Positions 14,201 through 22,111 of a stretch of 26,027 nt of DNA are shown piece by piece. Both the position numbers and the translations under genes were made by a program. Source of the DNA: JACVRW01 sp036407035. Its GTDB lineage: Bacteria > Actinomycetota > Thermoleophilia > Solirubrobacterales > Thermoleophilaceae. The stretch spans positions 1 through 26,027 of the forward strand of contig DASXAA010000182.1 in NCBI GenBank assembly GCA_036407035.1. The letters run 5' to 3'. How positions within the stretch are numbered: position 1 is the stretch's first letter; each line of letters begins with the position of its first letter. Below the pieces are notes generated by a model. It was not told where the DNA came from. It did no database searches and saw only the letters and a program-made list of their open reading frames with translations.

Positions 14201-14934
14201 GCAACGGCAGGCCCGAGGGCTGCGCGCTCGTGACGGGCGCCTCGCGCGGCATCGGCGCCGCGATCGCCAGGACGCTGGCGCAGGACGGCTGGCCGGTGGG
14301 CGTGAACTACCGCCAGGACCGCGAGGGCGCCGAGCGCGTGGTCAAAGAGATCGAGGACGCCGGCGGCAGGGCGCTCGCCGTGCAGGCGGACGTGTCCGAG
14401 CCGGACCAGGTGGATGGCCTCTTCGGCAGGCTCGAGGACGAGCTCGGGCCGGTGCTCGTGCTCGTGAACAACGCCGGCGTGCGCGCCGACAACCTCTCGA
14501 CCCAGATCGACGACGACGAATGGGAGCGCGTGATCGACACCAACCTGTCGGCCGCGTTCCGCACGACGCGCCGCGCGCTCAAGCGGATGATCCGCCTGCG
14601 GTACGGCCGGATCGTGAACGTCTCCTCGATCGTCGGCCAGCGGGCGAACCCGGGGCAGGCGAACTACGCCGCGTCGAAGGCGGGCCTCGTCGCGCTGACC
14701 AAGACCGTGGCCGCCGAGGTGGCGCGCCGCGAGGTGACCGTGAACGCGGTCGCGCCGGGACTTGTTGAGACAGAGATGACCGAGGGCCTCGAGGACAAGT
14801 GGCTCGAGGCGGTGCCGGCCCGCCGGGCGGGCACGCCCGAGGAGGTGGCGGCGTGCGTCCGCTTCCTCACCTCGCCGGAGGCCGGATACGTCACGGGGAC
14901 CTGTCTGACCGTGGACGGCGGGCTCTCCGCCTGA
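14191..14934 (+). CDS. fabG: 3-oxoacyl-ACP reductase
   Basis: NADPH-dependent reduction of 3-oxoacyl-ACP to the (R)-3-hydroxy form. A classical SDR of 247 residues: cofactor loop TGASRGIG (15-22), NNAG (93-96), and the catalytic Ser146, Tyr159 and Lys163 in VSSIVGQ and YAASK. The C-terminus GTCLTVDGGLSA is typical of FabG. ATG 14191 overlaps fabH by 10 bp; ATG 14197 (ATGA overlap) is equally possible and would remove only two residues. Its position between fabH and acpP supports the role over other SDR functions. Confidence 0.95.
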   Translation: MAMSNGRPEGCALVTGASRGIGAAIARTLAQDGWPVGVNYRQDREGAERVVKEIEDAGGRALAVQADVSEPDQVDGLFGRLEDELGPVLVLVNNAGVRADNLSTQIDDDEWERVIDTNLSAAFRTTRRALKRMIRLRYGRIVNVSSIVGQRANPGQANYAASKAGLVALTKTVAAEVARREVTVNAVAPGLVETEMTEGLEDKWLEAVPARRAGTPEEVAACVRFLTSPEAGYVTGTCLTVDGGLSA

Positions 14935-14950
14935 CGGAAAGACCTCGACC

Positions 14951-14957
14951 AAGGAGG
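14951..14957 (+). promoter_or_regulatory. Strong Shine-Dalgarno for acpP
   Basis: AAGGAGG, 8 nt before ATG 14966, is the best match to the anti-Shine-Dalgarno in the window. It fits the high amounts of ACP that cells need, while most other junctions in the operon rely on overlap. Confidence 0.75.
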
Positions 14958-14965
14958 AAGGACAA

Positions 14966-15214
14966 ATGCCGACGACAATCACGAGGGAGCAGATCGAGCA
15001 GCGGGTGTTCACGGCGCTCGAGGAGTTCGGCGCCGAGCCCGACCAGATCGGACCCGATGCCGAGTTCGAGGCCATGGACGTGGATTCCCTCGACCTCGTG
15101 GAGCTGGCGCAGATCGTCGAGGACGAGTACGGCGTCCAGCTCAAGGGCGAGGACATGGAGGGCGTCAAGACCGTCCGGCAGGCCGTGGACCTGGTGATGT
15201 CGAAGCTGTCATGA
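14966..15214 (+). CDS. acpP: Acyl carrier protein
   Basis: 82-residue acidic four-helix carrier that holds growing acyl chains on a phosphopantetheine arm. The attachment site is Ser41 in MDVDSLDLVELAQ; the recognition helix EDEYGVQLKGEDME follows. Length and acidity are typical. It has a strong ribosome site, and its TGA overlaps the ATG of fabF (ATGA). It lies between fabG and fabF as in many bacterial fatty-acid clusters. The linked coaX gene downstream makes the first intermediate of the CoA from which the arm is taken. Confidence 0.97.
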   Translation: MPTTITREQIEQRVFTALEEFGAEPDQIGPDAEFEAMDVDSLDLVELAQIVEDEYGVQLKGEDMEGVKTVRQAVDLVMSKLS

Positions 15215-16413
15215 AGCGCCAGGCCGTCATCACCGGCGTCGGCGCGGTGACGCCTCTCGGCGTCGGCGCGCGGACCCTGCACGAACGCTGGACCGCGGGG
15301 CAGTCCGGGATCGAGGACGGCGTCGGGCGCTGCTCGGAGTTCGAGCCCAAGGAGCACCTCTCGATCAAGGAGGTGCGGCGCTCCGACCGCTTCACCCAGC
15401 TCGCGCTGCTGGCCGCCCGCGAGGCGGTGGCGGACGCGGGCTGGGACGACGGTCCGCCCGTGGACCGCGACCGCGCCGCCTGCGTCATGGGCACCGGCAT
15501 CGGCGGGATCAACACGCTCGAGACGCAGCACATCGTCCTGCGCGAGCAGGGCGCCGAGCGCGTGTCGGCCCTGTCGATCCCGCTGCTGATGGCGAACGCC
15601 GCATCCGGCGTGCTGGCGATGAAGTTCGACCTGCACGGGCAGTCGTTCGGCACGGTCTCCGCCTGCGCCGCGGGCGCGCACGCCATCGGCATGGCCCAGC
15701 GGTTGATCGCGTACGGCGACGCCGACGTGGTGATGACGGGCGGCAGCGAGGCCACCCTTACGCCGCTCGCCACCTCGGCGTTCGCGCGCATGGAGGCCAC
15801 CTCCCCGACGGGCATCTCGCGGCCGTTCGACCGCCGCCGCGACGGCTTCGTCATGGGCGAGGGCGCCGGCGTGCTGATCCTCGAGGAGGAGGAGGCCGCG
15901 AAGGCGCGCGGCGCCCGCATCCTGGGCCACGTGCTGGGCTTCGGCTCGACCTCCGACGCCCACCACCTGACGGCGCCCGAGCCCGAGGGCCGCGGCGCCG
16001 CCAAGGCGATCGAGCTCGCGCTGAAGGACGGCGGCGTGAACCCGGACGAGGTCGTGTACGTGAACGCGCACGGCACATCCACGCCGCTGAACGACCGCGC
16101 CGAGACGCGGGCGATAAAGGCCGCACTCGGCGAGGAGCGGGCGAAGCAGGTGCCCGTCAGCTCGACGAAGTCTGCGATCGGCCACCTGCTCGGTGCCGCC
16201 GGCGCGGTCGAGGCGATCGCGACGGTGCTCGCGCTGCGCGACCGCATCGCGCCGCCGACCCTGAACTGGGAGGAGGAGGACGAGGGCATGGACCTCGACT
16301 ACGTCCCGCGCGAGGCGCGCCCCCTCCCGAACGGCGATTCGCGCGCGATCGGACTCTCGAACGCATTCGGATTCGGCGGGCACAACGCCGTGCTCTGCCT
16401 GGAGGCTCACTAG
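15211..16413 (+). CDS. fabF: 3-oxoacyl-ACP synthase II (KAS II)
   Basis: Elongating condensing enzyme, 400 residues, thiolase fold. The active-site triad is Cys152 (TVSACAAGAHAIG), His287 (NAHGTSTPLND) and His325 (KSAIGHLLGAAGA), with Lys320. The gate region GFGGHNAVL near the C-terminus is conserved. ATG 15211 overlaps the acpP stop; the TAG stop is followed immediately by the ATG of the carboxyltransferase. Only one KAS I/II-type gene is seen here, so it may do all elongation cycles. Confidence 0.96.
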   Translation: MKRQAVITGVGAVTPLGVGARTLHERWTAGQSGIEDGVGRCSEFEPKEHLSIKEVRRSDRFTQLALLAAREAVADAGWDDGPPVDRDRAACVMGTGIGGINTLETQHIVLREQGAERVSALSIPLLMANAASGVLAMKFDLHGQSFGTVSACAAGAHAIGMAQRLIAYGDADVVMTGGSEATLTPLATSAFARMEATSPTGISRPFDRRRDGFVMGEGAGVLILEEEEAAKARGARILGHVLGFGSTSDAHHLTAPEPEGRGAAKAIELALKDGGVNPDEVVYVNAHGTSTPLNDRAETRAIKAALGEERAKQVPVSSTKSAIGHLLGAAGAVEAIATVLALRDRIAPPTLNWEEEDEGMDLDYVPREARPLPNGDSRAIGLSNAFGFGGHNAVLCLEAH

Positions 16414-17886
16414 ATGGCTGTTGCCCAAAGGACTCCCCGGCGCTTGGTCGAGGCCCCGCGGCCACCCGAACCGGACGCCTACGAGCGGCTTGAAGGGCTG
16501 TGTGATCCAGGGTCCCTTCATGTGATCCGCTCTACGGTGCTTCCGCGGAGGGAGTCGCGGCGCATGCGCCCTGGGGACGGTGTGATCGGCGCGGCCGGCA
16601 CGATCGCCGGCCGCCCGATCTACTGCTACGCCCAGGACCAGACGTTCGCCGGCGGCTCGCTGGGCGAGGCCCACGCCGAGACGATCGTGCGCGTGATGCG
16701 CATGGCCGGCCGCGCGGGCGCGCCCGTGATCGGCTTCATCGCCTCCGGCGGCGCCCGCATGGACGACGGCATCGCCGCGCTCGGCGGCTACGGGCGCATC
16801 TTCCGCGAGCACGTCGCCCTCTCCGGTCGGGTCCCGCAGATCTCGATCATCACCGGAGTCTCGGCGGGCGGCGGCGCCTACTCGCCGGCGCTTACCGACT
16901 TCGTGGTGATGACCGAGGGCTCGTCGATGTTCCTCACCGGCCCCGGCGTGGTGCGCGAGGTGATGGGGGAGGACGTGGACGCCCTCGAGCTGGGCGGCCC
17001 GCGCGTGCACTCCCGCAACGGCGTGTGCCAGTTCGTGGCGGACGACGACCTCGCCGCGGCGCGGCTCGCGCGCGATCTGCTCGCGCACTTCCCGCAGCGG
17101 GCGGGCGAGGAGCCGCCGCACACGATGCCGGCCGCGCCGACCGGGCTCGACCCGGCCGCGCTCGTGCCCGAGTCGCCGCGCCAGGTGTACGACGTGCGCG
17201 ACGTGATCAAGGCGATCGTCGACGGCGGGGCGCTGCTCGAGGTATCGGACCGCTGGGCGCGCAACATGGTCACCGCGCTCTGCCGCATCGGCGGCCGGCC
17301 GGTGGGCGTGATCGCCAACCAGCCGTGGCACCTGGGCGGCGTGATCGACGCGGCCGGCGCCCAGAAGGCGGCCAAGTTCGTGCGCACGTGCAACGCGTTC
17401 GGGCTGCCGCTCGTGGTGCTCGTGGACACGCCGGGCTTCCTGCCCGGCACGCGCCAGGAGGGCCAGGGCGTGATCCGCCACGGCGCCAAGCTGCTGCACG
17501 CGTTCGCCGAGGCCGTGGTGCCGAAGGTGACCGTGGTACTGCGCAAGGCCTACGGCGGCGGCTTCATCACGATGAACTCGAAGGACCTCGGCGCCGACCT
17601 CGCGTTCGCGTGGCCGCACGCCGAGATCGGGATCATGGGGCCGAAGCAGGCGGTCGGCATCGTGCACAAGCGCGAGATCGCCGCCGCCGACGACCCCGAG
17701 GCGGAGCAGGAGCGGCTGGCCGCCGAGTACGCGGACGACCACGTGTCGGCGTCGGTCGCGGCGCGCGAGGGCTACATCGACGAGCTGGTCGAGCCCGAGG
17801 ACACGCGCTGGCGGCTCGAGGGCGCCATCGCCGCCCTGTCCGGGCCCGCCCGGTGCGGCAACGGCCTCGGCAACATCCCGCTGTGA
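16414..17886 (+). CDS. Acyl-CoA carboxylase carboxyltransferase subunit (AccD/PccB type)
   Basis: 490 residues with fused N- and C-terminal crotonase-like halves (about 20-250 and 255-480), as in the beta subunits of actinobacterial acyl-CoA carboxylases, which carry both AccD and AccA functions. The two oxyanion loops are GVSAGGGAYSPA (148-159) and KAYGGGFITM (378-387); SGGARMDDGI (111-120), VDTPGFLPG (337-345) and MGPKQAVGIVHKR are also typical. In this operon it probably makes malonyl-CoA, though propionyl- or longer acyl-CoA use cannot be excluded. The biotin carboxylase/BCCP subunit is not in the window. It starts right after the fabF stop with GGAGG upstream, and its TGA overlaps the next GTG. 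Confidence 0.93.
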   Translation: MAVAQRTPRRLVEAPRPPEPDAYERLEGLCDPGSLHVIRSTVLPRRESRRMRPGDGVIGAAGTIAGRPIYCYAQDQTFAGGSLGEAHAETIVRVMRMAGRAGAPVIGFIASGGARMDDGIAALGGYGRIFREHVALSGRVPQISIITGVSAGGGAYSPALTDFVVMTEGSSMFLTGPGVVREVMGEDVDALELGGPRVHSRNGVCQFVADDDLAAARLARDLLAHFPQRAGEEPPHTMPAAPTGLDPAALVPESPRQVYDVRDVIKAIVDGGALLEVSDRWARNMVTALCRIGGRPVGVIANQPWHLGGVIDAAGAQKAAKFVRTCNAFGLPLVVLVDTPGFLPGTRQEGQGVIRHGAKLLHAFAEAVVPKVTVVLRKAYGGGFITMNSKDLGADLAFAWPHAEIGIMGPKQAVGIVHKREIAAADDPEAEQERLAAEYADDHVSASVAAREGYIDELVEPEDTRWRLEGAIAALSGPARCGNGLGNIPL

Positions 17887-18515
17887 TCGCCGCCGTGAGC
17901 GCCGAGATCCGCTCTTACGTGGCCCTGGGCGACAGCTTCACGGCCGGCCTGCCCGACCAGGACGAGCGCTGGGCCGATCACGTGGCCCGCGAGCTCGGCC
18001 CCGAGGTCACGTACTCCAACCTGGCGACCGTCGGGGCGACGAGCGTGGAGGTCGAGCGGCGGCAGCTTCCCGAGGCGCTCCGGCTGCGGCCCGACGTCGT
18101 GTCGCTCGTGTGCGGCGCGAACGACGTGCTCGCGTCCACCCGGCCCGACCCCGACGAGTACGCCGAGCGCCTCGGCCGCATGTTCGACCGGCTGCGCGCC
18201 GAGACCGGCGCGGTGGTGCTCACGGCCACCTACCCCGACCTGTCGCGCTTCCTCGACCTGCGCCCGCGCACACGCGCGCGCGTGGAAAAGGGGATGCGGC
18301 TGTTCAACGACGCCTGCCGGCGCGTCGCGGCGGACCGCGACGTCCTGCTGCTCGAGGGCTTCGATCACCCGGCCGCCGAGCGCCGCAACACCTTCGCGGA
18401 CGACGGCTTCCACCCCTCGCTCGAGGGGCACCGTCACGCCGCTGCCGAGTTCGTGAGCGTGCTGCGCGAACGGCTCGGCGCATCGCACCCGACAAACGAG
18501 GAACTGACCGCATGA
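17883..18515 (+). CDS. Cytoplasmic SGNH/GDSL-family hydrolase
   Basis: 210-residue SGNH hydrolase: block I GDSF with Ser18, the block II Gly in ATVGATS, block III GAND (78-81), and block V DDGFHP with Asp174 and His177. There is no signal peptide, so it works inside the cell, unlike many secreted GDSL lipases. GTG 17883 overlaps the upstream stop (GTGA) and its own TGA overlaps the maoC-like ATG, so it is locked into the fatty-acid operon. A thioesterase role (as in TesA, a relative) or acyl-lipid esterase is a reasonable inference; the substrate is unproven. Confidence 0.9.
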   Translation: MIAAVSAEIRSYVALGDSFTAGLPDQDERWADHVARELGPEVTYSNLATVGATSVEVERRQLPEALRLRPDVVSLVCGANDVLASTRPDPDEYAERLGRMFDRLRAETGAVVLTATYPDLSRFLDLRPRTRARVEKGMRLFNDACRRVAADRDVLLLEGFDHPAAERRNTFADDGFHPSLEGHRHAAAEFVSVLRERLGASHPTNEELTA

Positions 18516-19000
18516 CCACGTTCGAGAAGGACTTCGACCGGCTGGAGGTGGGAGAGCGGTTCACCACCCGCGGGCGCACGGTGACCGAGGCGGACGTCGT
18601 CGGCTTCGCGACCCTCACCGGCGACACCCATCCCCAGCACACGGACGCCGAATGGTCGGCGCGCAGCCGCTTCGGCGAGCGGATCGCCCACGGGATGCTG
18701 GTGATCTCCTACGCGGCCGGCCTGATGCCGTTCGACCCCGAGCGGGTGGTGGCGCTGCGGCGCGTGGGCGACGCGGTCTTCAAGTCGCCGGTCAAGCTGG
18801 GCGACACGATCCACGTGGAGGGCGACGTCGCGCGCAAGACCGAGCTCGACCCGGGCCGCGGGCTCGTGGAGTGTCGCTGGCGGGTGCTGAACCAGCGCGG
18901 CAAGCTGGTGGCGCGCGCCACCGTCGAGGTGGTCTGGCGCCGCGACGTGATGCCGCTGGTCGAGGAGCCGCGCGAGCTGGCCGAGCCGGTGTTGATCTAA
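18512..19000 (+). CDS. MaoC-like (R)-specific hydratase/dehydratase
   Basis: 162-residue hot-dog-fold protein. The hydratase motif is clear: FATLTGDTHPQHTD (32-45) followed by RFGERIAHGMLV, with catalytic Asp38 and His43. In polyhydroxyalkanoate and mycolate pathways such enzymes interconvert (R)-3-hydroxyacyl and enoyl thioesters. Here, between the SGNH hydrolase and fabI and with no fabZ or fabA in the cluster, it most likely performs the dehydration step of fatty-acid synthesis, like mycobacterial HadB. ATG 18512 overlaps the previous stop; its TAA overlaps the ATG of a tiny ORF leading into fabI. Confidence 0.9.
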   Translation: MTTFEKDFDRLEVGERFTTRGRTVTEADVVGFATLTGDTHPQHTDAEWSARSRFGERIAHGMLVISYAAGLMPFDPERVVALRRVGDAVFKSPVKLGDTIHVEGDVARKTELDPGRGLVECRWRVLNQRGKLVARATVEVVWRRDVMPLVEEPRELAEPVLI

Positions 19001-19026
19001 TGGTCGCCTCCGCAAATACGCCATGA
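19000..19026 (+). CDS. 8-codon coupling mini-ORF between maoC-like gene and fabI
   Basis: ATG 19000 overlaps the TAA of the MaoC-like gene (TAATG) and reads eight codons (MVASANTP) to a TGA at 19024-19026 that overlaps the fabI start (ATGA). It bridges an otherwise uncoupled 22-nt gap with no Shine-Dalgarno. It could be chance, but the double overlap suggests reinitiating ribosomes are handed on to fabI. Confidence 0.35.
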   Translation: MVASANTP

Positions 19027-19829
19027 CCCTCCTCGACGGCAAGCGACTGCTGATCACGGGCGTCCTGACGAAGGGCAGCATCGCCTATGCGGTTGCCGAG
19101 CGCGCGCAGCGCTCGGGGGCCGAGGTGGTGCTGACCGGGTTCGGGCGCACGAAGCGCATGACCGAGCGCGCTGCCAAGCGGCTGCCGGACACGCCCGACG
19201 TGCTCGAGCTGGACGTGAACAGCCCCGAGGACTTCGAGGCGCTCGTGGCGGACCTCGAGTCGCGCTGGGGCGGGGTGGACGGCGCCCTGCACGCGATCGC
19301 CTTCGCGCCTCAGGACGCGTTCGGCGGCAACTTCATGAACACGCCGCCGGAGTCCGCCGAGGTCGCCTTCCGGACGAGCGCCTACTCGTTCAAGGCGCTC
19401 GCCGACGCGCTCGTCCCGCTGATGCCGGGCGGCGGCAGCCTCGTGGGCATGGACTTCGACGCGTCGGCGGCGTGGCCGGCCTACGACTGGATGGGGGTGT
19501 CGAAGGCGGCGCTCGAGGCGGTCAGCCGCTACCTGGCGCGCGACCTCGGACCGCGGGCGGTGCGGGTGAACCTCGTGTCCGCCGGCCCGCTCGAGACCCC
19601 GGCGGCCGGCGGCATCCCGGGCTTCGACAAGCTCGCGGAGGTGTGGGGCTCCCAGGCCCCGCTGGGCTGGGCGACCGACGACCCGACCCCCGTGGCGGAC
19701 GCGGTGTGCTTCCTGCTCTCCGACTGGGGCCGCGGCATCACCGGCGAGATCCTGCACGTGGATGGCGGCTTCCACGCGATGGGGGCGCCGCTCCAGCCGG
19801 TGGCGCAAGAGGCGGGCGCGCGGGGATAA
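19023..19829 (+). CDS. fabI: Enoyl-ACP reductase, InhA-like
   Basis: NADH-dependent reduction of enoyl-ACP, the last step of each elongation round. The 268 residues closely follow mycobacterial InhA: GVLTKGSIAYAVA at the cofactor loop, VVLTGFGR, GMDFDASAAWPAYDWMGVSK with Phe145, Tyr154 and Lys161 as the catalytic set, and SAGPLETPAAGGIPGF in the substrate loop. InhA and FabI are targets of isoniazid and triclosan. No Shine-Dalgarno precedes ATG 19023; see the mini-ORF. The TAA stop forms part of the -10 of coaX. Confidence 0.95.
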   Translation: MTLLDGKRLLITGVLTKGSIAYAVAERAQRSGAEVVLTGFGRTKRMTERAAKRLPDTPDVLELDVNSPEDFEALVADLESRWGGVDGALHAIAFAPQDAFGGNFMNTPPESAEVAFRTSAYSFKALADALVPLMPGGGSLVGMDFDASAAWPAYDWMGVSKAALEAVSRYLARDLGPRAVRVNLVSAGPLETPAAGGIPGFDKLAEVWGSQAPLGWATDDPTPVADAVCFLLSDWGRGITGEILHVDGGFHAMGAPLQPVAQEAGARG

Positions 19830-19830
19830 T
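19825..19830 (+). promoter_or_regulatory. Putative -10 for leaderless coaX, overlapping the fabI stop
   Basis: GATAAT (one mismatch to TATAAT) ends 9 nt before GTG 19840 and contains the TAA of fabI. There is no Shine-Dalgarno, as expected for a leaderless message. Confidence 0.55.
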
Positions 19831-19839
19831 CCCCCCGCC

Positions 19840-20613
19840 GTGCTGCTCGCAATTGACGTAGGCAACACCCAGTCGCACGTCGGGATGTTCCGCGGGGACG
19901 ACCTCGTGGAGCACTGGCGCTTCGCAACTGCGCGCCACGCGACCGCGGACGAGCTGGCGACGGTGCTGGCGAGCCTGCTGGACCTGCGGCAGCTCGGCCT
20001 GGGCGACGTGGACGCCGCGATCGTCTCGTCCGTCGTGCCTCCGCTCGCGCAGGAGTACGAGCGGCTGATCGAGCGCTACTTCGCCGGTGCGGGGGCGCTC
20101 GTCGGCCCGTGGCTCAAGACCGGCATGCCGATCCGGATCGACAGGCCGCAGGAGCTCGGCGCCGACCGGCTCGTGAACGCGGTGGCCGCCTACGAGCGCG
20201 TCGGCGGCGCCTGCATCTCCGTGGACTTCGGCACCGCGATCAACTACGACGTCGTCTCGGCCGACGGCGAGTACCTCGGCGGCGTGATCTCGCCCGGGAT
20301 CGAGATCTCGCTCGAGGCGCTGACGGCGCGCGCCGCGCGGCTGCCGCGGGTGGAGATCGAGGCGCCGCGGCACGCGATCGGCAAGGGCACCCTGGAGGCG
20401 ATCCAGTCGGGCGTGGTGTACGGGTACGCGGGCCAGGTGGACGCGCTCGTCGGCCGCCTGCGCGAGGAGCTCGGGGAGGAGGCGACGGCGATCGCGACCG
20501 GCGGGTTCGCGCACGCGATCGTGCCCTTCTGCGAGCAGGTCGACGAGGTGGACGACCTGCTCACGCTGCGCGGGCTGAAGCTCGTGTGGGAGCGGAACCG
20601 CGCGGCCTCATGA
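19840..20613 (+). CDS. coaX: Type III pantothenate kinase
   Basis: Phosphorylates pantothenate, the first committed step of CoA synthesis. 257 residues of the acetate/sugar-kinase fold: AIDVGNTQSHVGMF (4-17, Asp6), VSSVVPP (63-69), ELGADRLVNAVAAY (105-118), and SVDFGTAINYDVV (127-139) then GGVISPGI. The length is normal. Start GTG 19840 opens on the first strand. Directly after the fatty-acid operon on the same strand, it would link CoA/ACP cofactor supply to lipid synthesis. Its TGA lies in a TCATGA palindrome that also holds the stop of the convergent secreted-protein gene. Confidence 0.95.
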   Translation: MLLAIDVGNTQSHVGMFRGDDLVEHWRFATARHATADELATVLASLLDLRQLGLGDVDAAIVSSVVPPLAQEYERLIERYFAGAGALVGPWLKTGMPIRIDRPQELGADRLVNAVAAYERVGGACISVDFGTAINYDVVSADGEYLGGVISPGIEISLEALTARAARLPRVEIEAPRHAIGKGTLEAIQSGVVYGYAGQVDALVGRLREELGEEATAIATGGFAHAIVPFCEQVDEVDDLLTLRGLKLVWERNRAAS

Positions 20614-22050
20614 GTGCGGGTGGAGCGACCAGCTCCACTGCGTGCTCTGCTGAGTCTCCGTCAGGCCGGCGCTGCCCGAGAGCACGCCGCCCGGGCCCGG
20701 CAGCCTGTGAGCACTGCCCGGGTCGGAGCGCAGGAACTCCATGCCGACGGGCTCCTGGTACTGGGTCGGCGGGTCCTGCGGGCAGTCGACCGTCGCGGTG
20801 ATGTAGCCCATCGCGCGGCCCGTGACGAAGTAGTTGTCGTCCGGCAGGTTGAGGTCGAGCATCCCCTGCGAGCCGGTCCCCTGCCCGAGCGAGACGGTTC
20901 CCGATCCGGTCCACTGGCATTGCGAGAAGCTGCCGGAGACGGTGACGTGCACGCTGCCGCCCGCGAGGAGGTAGTAGCCGTTGGTCGAGGCGTTGCCCGT
21001 GAACAGCTCGTAGCGGAGATCGTCGGCGCTCCAGCTGTGCGTGAGCGCGCCACCGATGCCGTCGTAGCTCGTCTGCGAGCCCTGGGCGCTGCCGACGTAG
21101 GCGGCCGGCCGGCCGGCGGGCGTGGGCAGCGGGGTCGGGTCCTCGGCGGGCGGCGACGCGGGCGGCGCCGGCGGCGTGGGCGGGTCGAGCTCGTCGCACA
21201 CCTCCTGCATCAGCTGCTCGACCAGGGAGTCCACCAGTCCCGCCAGCCCGTCGGCCGTGAACGCCGCCGACCCGCTGACCGACGCCTCGACCGAGCCCGC
21301 GATCTGCAGCGTGAGGCGCACCTGGCCGGCCGTCACGGTGCCCGAGCCCGAGATCATCGCGTCGGGCTCGATGAGATGCGGCTCGATGCGGTGGCGGGGG
21401 TCGAACAGCTCCGACTGCTGGCGTTCGATCTCGTCGAGGATCCTCTGGCGGTCGCGCACCTCCACCAGCGGCGGACGGCCGCCGGCGCACGGCTCGGCGC
21501 CGAAGTAGTCGGTGATCACGAGCGAGTCGAGCGGCAGCCCGTCCGGGTAGCCGGGCACGCCGCGCAGCACGGTGCCGGGGCTGACCCCGATCGCGGGCAG
21601 GGTGGCGGCCGAGGAGCGCGCGTGGCGCCGCTTGCGGCGGTGTCGCCGCTGCTTCTTCCTCTTCGAGTACGCGCGCACCTTGGCCGCGCTGCGCCGTCCC
21701 TTTCGCACCCGCACGCTGCGCGAGCCGAACGCGAGCGCCCGGCCTCCGCGCGTGGAGGTCGCCGAGCCGAACACCATGTACCGGCCGGCCGGCACGCGCA
21801 GCGAGTAGGAGGCGGCGCGCGGCCGCGCGCCGGCGGCCACGGTGCCGGTGCCCGTGTCGACCGCCCGCACCGCGACGAGGCGGCCCTTGGCCGGCAGCTG
21901 GGAGAGGCCGGGGAGCTTGCCGCCGATGACCCCGCCGCCGGCGGCGGAGGCGTCCGCCGCGAGCGCGAGCGACAGGAGCAGCAGGGCGATGCAGGTGCGT
22001 GCGGGCGTGATCATGGCCGCCAGCATCGTCGGCGGACGGGTCCCGGGCAT
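20608..22050 (-). CDS. Secreted multidomain protein of unknown function, TolB/CsgG-like core
   Basis: Up to 480 residues from ATG 22050; ATG 22014 would start directly at the signal peptide (ITPARTCIALLLLSLAL, cleavage near ADASA). After it: a beta-rich domain (about 45-118) with YSLRVPAGRYMVFGSA, like carboxypeptidase-regulatory/CnaB folds; a very basic stretch (about 117-146, KRKKQRRHRRKRRH); a domain (155-288) with LVEVRDRQRILDEIERQQ and later SGSGTVTAGQVRLTLQIAG, resembling the TolB/CsgG/LpoB family pattern; a Pro-rich linker (289-315); and a beta-rich C-terminal domain with two Cys (378 and 423) that may form a disulfide. Domain calls are by eye. Likely extracytoplasmic, perhaps wall- or polyanion-binding. 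It is divergent from the insertase gene and shares stop bases with coaX. Confidence 0.75.
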   Translation of the reverse strand: MPGTRPPTMLAAMITPARTCIALLLLSLALAADASAAGGGVIGGKLPGLSQLPAKGRLVAVRAVDTGTGTVAAGARPRAASYSLRVPAGRYMVFGSATSTRGGRALAFGSRSVRVRKGRRSAAKVRAYSKRKKQRRHRRKRRHARSSAATLPAIGVSPGTVLRGVPGYPDGLPLDSLVITDYFGAEPCAGGRPPLVEVRDRQRILDEIERQQSELFDPRHRIEPHLIEPDAMISGSGTVTAGQVRLTLQIAGSVEASVSGSAAFTADGLAGLVDSLVEQLMQEVCDELDPPTPPAPPASPPAEDPTPLPTPAGRPAAYVGSAQGSQTSYDGIGGALTHSWSADDLRYELFTGNASTNGYYLLAGGSVHVTVSGSFSQCQWTGSGTVSLGQGTGSQGMLDLNLPDDNYFVTGRAMGYITATVDCPQDPPTQYQEPVGMEFLRSDPGSAHRLPGPGGVLSGSAGLTETQQSTQWSWSLHPHS

Positions 22051-22070
22051 CGTGGAGAACCCCTAGTTCG

Positions 22071-22094
22071 CACCCCAGTCTTTGGGCGGGGGTG
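22071..22094. repeat. Inverted repeat in the divergent insertase/secreted-protein gap
   Basis: CACCCC (22071-22076) pairs with GGGGTG (22089-22094) across a 12-nt loop, ending 5 bp before the insertase -10. It resembles the C-run/G-run motifs at 1654, 8135 and 13112 but with a longer spacer. Confidence 0.3.
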
Positions 22095-22099
22095 ATCCC

Positions 22100-22105
22100 T
22101 ATGCT
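22100..22105 (+). promoter_or_regulatory. Putative -10 for the leaderless insertase gene
   Basis: TATGCT ends 6 nt before GTG 22112 and no ribosome site is present. This decides the start in favour of GTG 22112 over the in-frame TTG at 22082. Confidence 0.5.
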
Positions 22106-22111
22106 CCGCTC

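Noticed and set aside
14056..17742. Very long open frame on the minus strand across the fatty-acid operon (over 1200 codons)
   Set aside because: It is antisense to fabG, acpP, fabF and the carboxyltransferase, all of which have full family motifs. Its His/Arg/Val-rich translation matches no fold; high GC simply removes stop codons.
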